Part shown: positions 37,626 to 49,600 of the stretch, in pieces | Position numbering within the stretch: the first letter of the stretch is position 1 | How the letters are laid out: each line of letters opens with the position of its first letter | Assembly (NCBI RefSeq): GCF_910592395.1 | Contig: NC_088312.1 | Span: 14,609,292-14,673,291, forward strand | Direction of reading: 5' to 3' | Source of the DNA: Lineus longissimus | Taxonomy: Eukaryota > Nemertea > Pilidiophora > Heteronemertea > Lineidae | DNA length: 64,000 nt | The notes under the pieces: generated by a model | The model's database searches: none | Seen by the model: the letters and a program-made list of their open reading frames with translations, nothing else | What the model was told of the DNA's origin: nothing | Program-made: the position numbers and the translations under genes

Positions 37626-40600
37626 GTAAGTCTCTGGGGGTCACTCCCGATGTGTAGAGCATCCTGGTATTGTAGTACCAAAAGTGTGTGGCAGGGTTTG
37701 CAGGCTTGCAAACGGCCCTAAAATTCCTAATTTCTTTTGTGCCTCCCTAAAATTTCAGCCATTTCTGCAAATTTTCATAAAATATCCAAATTTTTTTTCG
37801 GGTAATCCACTCATCATCGCATCCTCTCTCTTATGTTGAGGCACATGGCGAGATGGCAGTGGCTCTATGCCTGAAAAGTGAACTTTTTGGTATGGAGGGA
37901 TATCAGCTTCATCATATGTGGTGTCTCACATGCTTTCTTTGCATCTCAAAGGGTAAACGGTAAATAGGTATTGTATATTGTTTCTCAAGAGGTAAGCCCG
38001 TTCGTGCTATGCAAGTCGGTCATTTTGAAATAACGTTTTTTCCCAACGACCGACAGGTCGGTCTCGATGTTATTTTTATTCCCTTGAACTGGGGCGTTGG
38101 TTTATTGCTTGTTTTAGCGTGTTTGATGTACAGTAGGGTCAGTGAGAGCATGCCTGGGTAGATGGCGCCTCAGTACCGGACTTTGGCGGTTGTATGTGGG
38201 CGCTATACATCGTGAAAGTCGGACCCAATTTCGCAACCACGTGACCACCCTGGGACCCCGGCATGTTCCAAGTTTTGGGGTTCAAGAGGTTAAGTCTTTA
38301 CAAAATCTCAGGAGTCCTGTAACAGATTTTTAAGCTGACCGTTTCAAATGTGAGGGACCTGGACCAAGTCTCACGCTTCAAAAGACACTTTTCGGGGGTT
38401 ATCTCCAGCCCGGAAATAGACCCCTATCTTGTAGTCAAAAGCCTTCTTTTCAAATCTCCGCTGCTTACTCCTTGGTAACTACCTGTACACTGAGTGATTT
38501 CTCTAAGGTTACTCCGATACCAAACTCCGGTCATATTTCCAGATAAAGCTGGTGCTGGAGGGCCCTATCAGGTACAATTCAAGTACTACGTCAACGATAC
38601 TCGGCAAATTTTTATTTCATGAGCTTTCTGGATTAAGTCAAGTGTAACTTGGTAGTTGGCAGAAGTTTCAAGTTTGAAAATGTTTTTGATGTCATATGTG
38701 TCGTGTACAAATATGTAAGCTTTTGCACTGCGCACCTTTGAATGCAAAATAATCACAAGGAAGACATCGCAAAGCCCTCCATGATTGTACAGATGACTGC
38801 AACTTGTTATTCAATAAAAAATCATCAATCAAATGATAATTTTCAGATGTCGTGAAGGGGTCAGTTGGCGTCAGTATTTCATGCAATGGTATCATGATTA
38901 TGGCAACTACATCGGTGTGTATCGTGAGATCCGGCAAGCCTGGGATAGAATTGAGGGTTACTTGAAAGAAAACGTGCCCATGACTTATGACATGCTCAAC
39001 GGTAGGTAGGAAAGTGTGCGATGCATACTTTCACCAGTAGCTTTTAAAAACCTGAAAATGGGGCAGTCCTGGACTCATTGCATGGAAATTTTCACTAAAC
39101 AGTCCACCAACTTTCTGTTTAAAATCTGCTATAACTTGTTCAATTTCATTTTCTAAGTGCAGCAGTCAAGACCTGCTGGGAAATAATGCAAATTTCTCAT
39201 AGTTCCTGGGTTACATTGCCCTATCATTTTGGATCTATCTTGCACTCGATGCATATTTCGTGATAATGGTCTTTTTTCCATCCGTGTATCCAACTGTCCA
39301 CATTGCAAAAACAGATTCGGAAGCCAATCATAAGTGGTCAATGTTGTGGTCAACCGAGCCAGAAAATTATGTAAATAAATTGTAACAGGTTTATGTGACA
39401 TGAGAACATAATCCTGTATTTGCTGGTTCATTGGGTATGCTTGATGGCACGCGGCAGCACTGAGGAGATAAGTACACAAATAGGAGCAGAGCAATCAGCG
39501 TTGCGGCTTAGTAATTTGCTTGGTCAAAAGAGGGCAGGTCAACTCTTTCTATCTAGTACAGGGCTAGAACTTAAGAAATCAGATGTATCCCATTTTGTGA
39601 TCTGTTGGGGGGGAAAAAGAGGTCTTGGTAAATGGAAAGCATACGAGTTCAGGGCATCAGGGCCTGGTTGTTCAAAGCTCTGCTATCTGGTTTGGCGGCT
39701 ACTAAACCACCGTTATCTTAGGAGGCCACCAAGTTCGCTCCGTTAGGTTTGGCGGCCGCTATGCCACCGCTAAGTTAGCGGTTCCTCAAGGGATCCGCTT
39801 AGATATTAAGTAGCAGTCACTAAAACTTAGTAGCCGCTAAACTAACTAGGCTTTGAAAAAACTGGGCCCAGACCTTGCCAGAAGTCAGAAACCAGTTAAA
39901 AATTAGATACTAAAAAATTACTTCGATTGCTGCCTTACATTATTTACATTTTTAGGCTCATATCGGAAAGAATACTTTTAGTATGAAAAAAAGCTGCAGT
40001 TTACAAAATTGTTCAAGTTATCACTCTCTAAACTTGAAGTTATTCACATTTTAATTTAGATGGCCTGAGTGAGAAAGAATTGGATGAAGTGGAGGAGAGC
40101 CTCAATTATAAGCTCCCCGACGACATGAGATGTTCAATAAGGATCCACAATGGGCAGAAGGATGCGACCAACTCTGAATTAGTCATGCTATTAGGACAGG
40201 ATGTACCTCCAAAAGGGTATGTATAATTGTAATAACTTCTGTTGGGTACACAGGTGCACTTATTTGGCATTTGATCTGATCAAAGATTTCGAACGAGCAG
40301 TGCTTCACGTGAGAAGGAGCGCGCTGCGCTCATGCTCACGCAAGTTGGGTGCGTGATTGACCACGCTCCTCGCGATTTCCGAGGAAATTGCGCCCCTCAC
40401 AATGTTCACAATGTCAATAAATGCGCTCCTTGGCGATCCTAGTAATCCCCATTTGGTGCACATGTATTTCGAAATCCATCTGACCACCCGAACTAGAACT
40501 TCGCCAAAGCACGCAGCAGATGATTTTTCCCCGACTTCAACATTTCATCTATCTAGAGATCGTTTCATTATGCATCTCATATTTCTAAAATCTGCAGCTT

Positions 40601-43600
40601 ATTTTGCATCATTTGTATTTGTTTGACAGAATACTCTTTCTAATGAACTATAGTAGGAGAATTAATTCCTTCCCGCTAAGGAGATATTGTTGCATTGGGT
40701 GGCTATTTATAGCCCTGTGAGGCAGGTCTAAAAATAGAACAGCATGGCTGCAACCCACGATGTTGGTGTAGTCTCACAATATCACAAACAGATGACAGTT
40801 GTTCTAGAAATGGTGAAATCTGATTGTCAAAAATCTTTGCAATTGGGAGCAGACAATTTTCCACACAGCTGCTGGTTTAGGCCCTATCTGGGGCCGGTGG
40901 TTTGATGACTTTACCTAGTTAAAGAAAGATTTTTAACTCCCTGCCCATAACCAGATACATTCATCAGATCAGTTTTGCTATTGCAGTATGTTTGGCTAAT
41001 GTTTGTTTTGTTTCAGAAATTCATAAGTTATTTTTGTGCTATTGCAGTGTGTTTGGCTCAGGTATGGGTTATATGTCTGGGAATGACCAAGCGTATTACT
41101 GGTCAGAACTGCTGAATCCGGTCCAGCTTCACAGGTCACAGTTACAGGTATGAATCCCTCTGGCTGTTGTCCTTATCTAGGTGTTGTCTTGACAAGATGT
41201 TTCTAGCTTGTCTCCAGAGAGAACACAAGTTATGGCACATTTCTTTGCCACTGGGACTATTTATTGATGAGCATGAACTTGAACATTATAAGCTAAACAT
41301 AATTGGGTGATTAAATTGAAAGTGGGTGCAAACAGGAGACCCCAGGAGAAACCTACACTATTGAAGATACCTTCTATCACATGAGTGTACTGTGAGCGAT
41401 CAGGAATTGACCAGAGACTTCATTGGTGGCAGGTGCTGATGTTGCCACTGTGCAATTCTGACAAACCGAGGGAAGAGAAGAGGGCCAAAGCCGTTGACAA
41501 TTTTTTCGCAATTTATGGCTGACCTTTTAAAAGTGTGAAAAGACTAGAGATGTATCATGCATACCATCTCACTAGCCACACAATGGAGAACTATCCTTGC
41601 CTTATTTCTGTGGCTTTCACGAATTCTTGGAAGTTTTTCTGGTCGCAAAGTGCAAACAAATGCGAAGATTTTGCAGTTCACATTATGTAAATTTCCTATG
41701 AGTATTTTATATTTTTAGTCCTTTGTTATTGGCCTTGGAGCCATCCCCATCACAATGGCGAGTGTGTCGCATCTGATCAGTGTCATGGTCTCTCTTGATG
41801 AATCGAAGAATGGCAGCAAAAGAGGACAGATCTTGTATATGTCGGGAGATGGCTCTTACCTCATGGATCCATCGGCTTCATATGCTGTTTTAGGTAAATA
41901 TTGGTTCACACAAGTATTTTCCTTGAAACTGTTCATTTAAAATATTTTGTTGACTTAGGCATTTGGATGTCGTGACCATCTTTAGTCAGATGAAACCAAA
42001 ACAGGCATGAAATTTGGCAATAACTGCTTGGAATTTGAGGTAATGTGCGGGAGTTGACCAAATATTCTCTTTCTGTGTATTGAAATTGGTCCCTCAATTG
42101 ATTAATCAAATCAAAAATTGTGCCATTCACATGCACATAGAAGGCTCACTTTGTAGGACATGGAAGTGAATATTGGTTTGTATACAATGATCTTCATTGA
42201 TTACACTGACAACCAGAGAGATATAATAAAGATTCTGGTACATGCACTCGAAGCTGAAGCTCAGAAAACACACAGTTTATTAGGACCCATTTATAACGGC
42301 CAGGTCATATCATAATATCTTATACATCAGATAGTATTTCAACCTTGGGAAAAAAAGCGATAGTGTCAGGACTAATGATTTAAAAGGACAAGTTAAAATA
42401 AACACATTTGGATAAATAAGATATACTTGGTTACTGATCACAAGACGAAGTGCAGCTTCTTGCATAACTCTGTCTAGTATCATTCTGGGGCTTGTAATCT
42501 GCTCTATTTACCCATCAAAGGATGTTCCAATGGCACTGCAGAGGTGTTCAATTTTCACACGGACAAGGTGCATGTACTTCAGTAAACTGGTTGCCCTGTG
42601 GACAAAGAGAGATCCTTCAGTTATTGCAGTACAACTTGACCTATTCGTGGAGCATTTGCCCTTCTGGCAGCCCTGAAGAATACTTAAAAAGGACCACAAT
42701 GCAGTGTTCCGGAAATTTTTACAGATGATAAAAACGGCCTTTACCTGCTGAATGTGTTGTGATGTATCATTGAAAATTGAGTGATGTTTTTCCTTTTAGC
42801 CGATTCATATAAGGAATGGTTGTGCCAGTTCTCCTTGGATATGGTGAATGGCAAATATCCTGTTGTCAACAATGAGCTGTTCCGTTTCTACCACGACCCT
42901 GAATGTGTCGAAGTTACAATGCATGTCAAAGTAACCGTTGGAACAATGTTTCTTCCATTTAGTCATCCAGACCATCCTAGTTTTAGCTATTACATAACGT
43001 AAGTCCTTTTGTTATACTCCTCTGGTGACTTTGAATCAGTGACATCTTGCCCCCCCCCCCCCCCCCCCCAAGTCTTTGACATTGCAAGAAGATCCGTCTT
43101 TCTTGTAGCTGAAATAATAGTTGTACGGACCGAATTGAACCTCGATGGCTCAGAAGAAGATGAAACAAAATTTCTACATTACCAAACAGTTCAGCTTTTG
43201 AGTGCATGAGCTACATGTAGTGTAATATGCACAAATCCGGCCAATTTGCATTACATTATTTTTAGTTTCAGAAAGATTTGAAATATCCAGAAATACATTC
43301 CTGACAGACACAGGTCATTCTTGGACAGTGGGTCCTCCGTCGACGTAAATCTGTCATTATGGGGACCCACTCCTTTCAAGTAGCAGTATACTCCTTTTGG
43401 TCTAAACATGCTAGGGAAGCTCGTATTACATTGCTCACTTGTCACTGATCCAATGTGATTTAAGAAATAGGTTTCATTTTTCAGAATGTCTATGTCAGAG
43501 TCCGCCCCTGTGTCTGCATCGTGTCAATTAGAAACACGGCACTGGTTGATCAAGCATGACTATGGTGTTGATGAGGTCAATGGAGAGGCTGTTGTTGGTA

Positions 43601-46600
43601 AGTTTCATTTGTGTCTTCTAAAACAACTGGGTTTAGAATTAGCCGCACACTACAGTGTAAATGCACTGTAAATGCAGTGTAAATGCGTCAATGAAGCCTT
43701 GTTTTGAATTCAGCGGTTATGGTTAGGCAACCTTGACCGCTTGGGTTGGTGCAAAATGTGGAAGCATTCCAAAAGCATTTATTACTGCTATTCGGTATTT
43801 AATTTGAGATGTTTCAGAATAGAAATTAATACCTCACTGTCAGTATTGATTGAGGCGCCCAAACCGCTTGGGTGGAGCTAAAATATTGGTCAAAACCTCG
43901 GCTTCCACAGTTTGGGTCTACATTTTAGCTCCGCCCTCACGGTTTGGGTGAGACAACTGATACCTCCACTTCAGTATCAATTCCTTGAACCAAAAACGGT
44001 GGGACTCTGACTGTGAAATTTGCAATATGAAAGTAAGTGAATTTGCTAATTTTCAATTGTCGGGAGACAATGAAACTAGCATGTTTGCTGGTAAAAGTAG
44101 CTGGTCATGCATTGCACTTGGATTTTTAGTTTTGTTCGCATATCAAACAAAGCATGGCACTGCTGTCTTGGCGCATTGATGAGTGCTTCATAGAGAATCA
44201 AAACCTGCTTAGTTAAGTCAATTTTGACAAACTTTTCAGCAAAATGACTAGGAGTAGAGGAAACCAACTTTGAATTTGATGAAAATGTGTTTTAACCTGT
44301 GATATTTGGTGTCAAAATCAAATCACATTGAAAGCAAGTGATAGAGTACATGAGCAGACAATCGTACAGTTTTTTAAAGGTTGCTTGTAGGTGAAGTGGG
44401 TGAGGCTTTAGTGACCGGATGACCCATAATAAATGTGTCCGAAAGTTGAAAGTTGAAGGGGTGGTTCTGAAATTGTCTGGGCAAGGTGTGCTGTTTGTTT
44501 GTGTAAAAGTTTCCCGATGTTTTGCAGCCTTTGACATTTGTATTAAAAATGAATAACAAACAGGTCTCAGTCTTATGTAACTGTTTCAAAGGAGAAAGTA
44601 GACTGCAAGTATGACCAGCGTTATCTCCTCTTTTATGCTTGATTATTGCAGGAGAATACCCTATAATGCGACCTGGCGAAAAGTTTTCGTATGTTAGCCG
44701 TACAAATATAGCTTCTCCCACTGGACAGATGGGTGGTCATTTTGTATTTAGGAACCTTGAAACAGGTATGGTATGGTACATTTGACATTTCCGAACTCAT
44801 CAGGTTGTGTGTATCTTTACTTCTGCAATAACAGTGGAACCTCTCTACAGCTAAGGACACCATTGGGATGGAGAAATGCTGTGCTATTTATAGAGGTGTC
44901 TTGACCTTGTTCTGGACCAATTCCACATTGGCCATTGCTGAACCTGAGGACAAATAATGGAAGAATGAAGGTTCTGTGTCAGTGAGGGATCATGGGTCTC
45001 ACAGATGTTTAGGTTTTACTCTATTAAAATACCTGTCAGGGTTTCCGCCAAGATTTTATTTCTTGCGCTAATGAGCCTAGAAAACTCTACCATATGGTTA
45101 TTAACCTTTGGTAATATATATTATGCTAATTCCTGCTAGCTCCGCTAGATGTCTGCAGTGTAGAAAAACAGAGTCTGCGCATGCCATGGCGCATGCGCAG
45201 ACCTCCCTTCCTCTGGAGTGACCACCTGAGATCGTCCTCATTCCTGCAGACACCGGTGTCGGTGTCACTTGTTTGTTTTGCCGGTTTGCAAATGAGGGTA
45301 TGTTTATCGATAATTTTTTCGATTTCTTCCCTGTTTTCCAGCTTTAGTTTGTCGCTAACGCTGTTACTTTTGCTTACATTGCAGTTGCTATTGTTTGCGC
45401 CCTGCCTCACGCGGTATTCGTCGTACGCATAGCTTCTGTTTACTGTTATTGTTTTTGCATTGCTTTGGCTTACTGCGAACAGCATACCCGCTTAGTAGCT
45501 GCTTTTATACTGACGAGCAGAACCAACGTCTTTTGTTTCGTCAGTACTCTGTTGTTTTTGTTCCTGCCTATCGTGGTGCCAGCATGGGCAAGGATAAGGC
45601 TAGTAAGAGGACTAAGAAGGATAGGACCGGGTCCGGGCATCAGCGTGCCTTGTTTCCCGGCCCTGGCCCTGTCAGTAGTACTTTAGCTAGTAGACCTTCG
45701 TCTCCCGGCTCCTCCCCTGATCGTGTTCAGCTGGGGGTTGGGGATTTTCCGGGTAATGCTGGAGAGGTAGCTATGGAGGTCCAGGTGTCTTCTGACCATC
45801 GGGATCCCATTTCCGCTCTATTTTCCCCAAATAGGCAGAGGGGCAGGTCCCGCTCTCCTCAATCGTCAGTCGGTGGTTCCCCTCCTGGGTTAACTTTATC
45901 TCCGTCTGTTAGGTCTAGGGCCAGATCTAGAGCTATGCATCGGTATGTGAACGAGGGTAAGCCTAATGACGACGCTCAGGGTACTTATCAGGGTCGCTCA
46001 GGTTTTGACCCTGATATGTACCAAGATTTTCTGGATTATCAGAATTTCGTTAGGGCTAGGGGGGGCTGGGGCGCAGTCTCTGGCCCCTTCTTTAACCCAT
46101 GCTTCGGTAGCTGCTCGGCCTCAGCATCCTTTGGCTCGGGCGCCTACATTTATACCAACTTCTCGTTCTCGGTCACCGGAGGGCTCGGAGTATTCCCCTG
46201 ACCGCCAGGTCAGTTTCCATCTTTACGCCCCCTCCCATACGGGGTTTAGTGAGGACGAGGATATTCGTTCAGTAATCTCTAATCAGGACCTGGCTCAGCC
46301 CGAGGACCCAAAGTTATCATCAGACTTTGCTGTGCTAATGGATAACCTTCAGGTCGTGCTAGGGGAGGATCTCCCCTCGAGGAAGGTGTCATCCTCAAAG
46401 GTGACTGCCTTGTCTCGGCTGGAGGTTGGGGACGAAGTAAGAAAGCCCTCCACCTTTCCTCATTCTTCTATCATCCCATCCTCATTCGCTTGTCTTCACC
46501 AACAAATGTGGGGAGACGCCACGCTAAAGGTTGAGGACCCAAACTCTCTGTCCCCTTCCCTTATTGCAGGGAAAAAGTTGGGTAAGAGAAGGATTCCCAA

Positions 46601-49600
46601 ATATAGGGAAAAGTTTTATTCAGTTAAGTCCGATTCCCTTCAGCCTTCTGCGGCGGACGTGGGGGTTAGTATGGAGTCTTACGCCACTGTCAAGGAGTTC
46701 TCTCTCAAGATCAAGGCGGAGGAGGTCAAGGGCATTGAGCGTCAGGCTAGAAGGTCTCTTAATCAATCATTTCTTCCCCCCTCAGGGGACCAACATTCTT
46801 TGTTCGGGAATGTGGTTCCCCAGTTGAATAAATTCACTGCCAAGCATAATAAGTTGCATGGAGTGGCCAAGAGAGCAGGGGATTCGGGGCGCCAAAGAAA
46901 AAGCCCTTTACTAGGCCTTCTGTATTGGCTAATTCGTACTCAGGCACCTTGCAGTCCCCAAGTTCAAAATGGAGTCTGTGCACTCAGTAAGAGCGCAGCT
47001 AAATCAAGGGGAGTACGTGGCCACCCTAGACATGAAGGACGCGTATTTTTTACATTCCGGTTCACAAATCACATCGTCGTTACCTTCAGTTTGCCATAAA
47101 CGACACAGTCTATCGCTTCCGGGCCCTTTGTTTCGGCCTAGCGTCGGCTCCATTCATCTTCACAAAAGTTCTGAAGGAGATGGCCGTGTATCTGAGGCGT
47201 CTGGCTATCCTGATCCACCTCTATTTAGACGACTGGCTACTGAGGGCCAAGTCTCCAGAGACCCTTCTAGAGCAGCTGCAATTTGTCTTGCATCTGGCAG
47301 AGAAATTGGGCATCATCATCAATCTAGAAAAGTCGAACCTTCTGCCGCGTCAGGTGTTCGTGTATCTAGGGGTGTTGTTCGATCTGGTAAGAGGCCTCGT
47401 TTTTCCCTCTCTGCAGTCGATCGACAAGGTCATGTCATGGATATCGCAGCTCAGAAGTCAGGTGGAGGTTCGGGCGGGGGACTTCCTCGCTTTTCTAGGC
47501 CTGCTAAACTTCGTCGCGGACTTCATTCCCCCCTAGGTCGTCTCCATTTGAGACCCCTGCAGTTTTATCTCAAATGTTTCTTCAGGGTCCACCAGGACCC
47601 CCTAGACAAAGTGGTCCCGCTGACTGCCCTGTTCTTCGAAGCTTTAGAATGGTGGGGCTGCAGGGACAATCTGCTTGCCGGAGATCCCTTGCATCCTCCC
47701 GAGCCCCAAATGTCTCTGGTATGCGATGCCAGCGAGTCAGGTTGGGGGGCGCATCTCGCCCGGGACATGGTGTCAGGCCTCTGGAATCAGGAAGACCAGA
47801 GTTTGCACATCAACCTCCTGGAAATGAAGGCAGTAATTCTCGCCCTGGCGCATTTCCTACATCTAGTAAAGGGGAAGTGTGTCCGGGTCTTGTCAGACAA
47901 CACCACGGTAGTTTCATACATTCGGCGCCAGGGGGGCACTCATTCCATCGCCCTTTTTATGTTGACTCGAGACCTGTTCAGGTTCTGCCAACTACATCAG
48001 ATATCCCTCAGAGTGGCGTATATCCCAGGCAAAAAGAATGTCATGGCGGACAGTCTCAGTCGCAAGAATTAGATATTGCCGGGCGAGTGGACTCTGTCAG
48101 TGTCGCTGTTCAGACAGATTCACAACTTGTTCCCCATGTTACAGATAGACCTGTTTGCAACATATCTCAACCACCAGCTGCCACTGTATGTCAGCCCTTT
48201 CCCAGACGATCAGTCTTGGGCGACAGATGCGATGACCCTCCAGTGGGACGACCTAGTCGTATATGCTTTCCCTCCGGTGAGGCTAGTCTCACAGGTTCTG
48301 CAGAAAATTGCGTCAGCCAATTGTCTCATTCTCTTGGTGGCTCCAGCATGGCCATCTCAGCTGTGGTTCCCAACATTGCTGGGGCTCCTGGTGGAATTTC
48401 CTCTGGCCCTTCCTCTATCCAGGAAAATGCTACACCAACCAACATCCAACGTTTACCACTCCAACCCGGGGATGTTGGACCTGCACGTTTGGTTGTTATC
48501 GAGCGTTCGCTCATTCAGAGAGGTTTTTCTGAAGAGGTTGCGCGAAGGGCAGCCAGACCTCAGAGGCTCTCCTCACGTTCAGTGTATGAGAGCCACTTCT
48601 CCGCATTCAAAGGTTGGCTCGATAGGCGGGGTAGGTCTCTGGAGTCTGTCTCCATTCAACTAGTTGGAGATTATCTTTTGTACCTCTTTGAGGATCTCAA
48701 GAGATCGGTGAGCACAGTGACAAACCATAGGTCGGCTTTGTCAGATGTTTTGCCAATTTTTGACGGTTACACGGTGGGAAGTCACCCAGTGTTATCAAGT
48801 TTGATCAAGAACTTTAGTCACGACAGACCTGTCGTTAGGCAAAGAGTGCCAGATTGGGATTTAGTTTTGGTATTAAAGAGTCTAATGTCGGCCCCTTTTG
48901 AACCTCCAACATATGGCTCAGTCCAGGATAAGCAGTTTCTTACCTGGAAAACCTGTTTTTTGCTAGCACTGGCGAGCACCAAGAGGGCCAGTGAGCTACA
49001 TGCCATTTCTAGAGATAAGCGAGATTTAGTTTTTTCTGAGAAGGGTGTCTCTCTCAGAACGGTGCCTGGTTTTCTAGCTAAGACCCAGGCAGCGCAGGTT
49101 GATCCAAAACCTTTCTTTATTCCTCGTCATGACGCGTTCTCGGGCAGAGACACGCCAGACAGGTTTTTGTGCCCAGTATTAAAGGTCGTTGAAGTTTTAT
49201 TTGCATTGTACGGGGGGTCATAGGGATGGTCAGTCCCTGTTTGTTAAGTGCCGCGGCGAAGGCACAGTGTCTACAAAAACAATTTCGTCTTGGTTTAAGA
49301 AAGTTGTTTGCTATGCGTACGACAATACTCCTAGTGGGGGAGGGGCTCACCCGAGGGGTCATGACGTCCGGAAGCTCTCGGCGTCTTGGGCTTTCTCTGC
49401 GGGCATCCCAGTGCGAGACATTCTTCAAGCCGGCTCATGGGCACGAGAGACGGCTTTCACCTCCCACTATCTACACGATGTCCAGCAGCAGCTAGATGGT
49501 AGTAGGAGGCTTTGCCCAGTGGTGGCATGTTCCAACACTGCGTAGGTTCGTATCCACCGCCTCTCCTTTTCTTTTTCGGGGGGGGGGGATAAAGTTGGTC

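Noticed and set aside
47574-48430. Upstream part of the long open frame containing the tyrosine recombinase
   Set aside because: It overlaps the RNase H frame in another phase; recombinase similarity starts only at about 48440.
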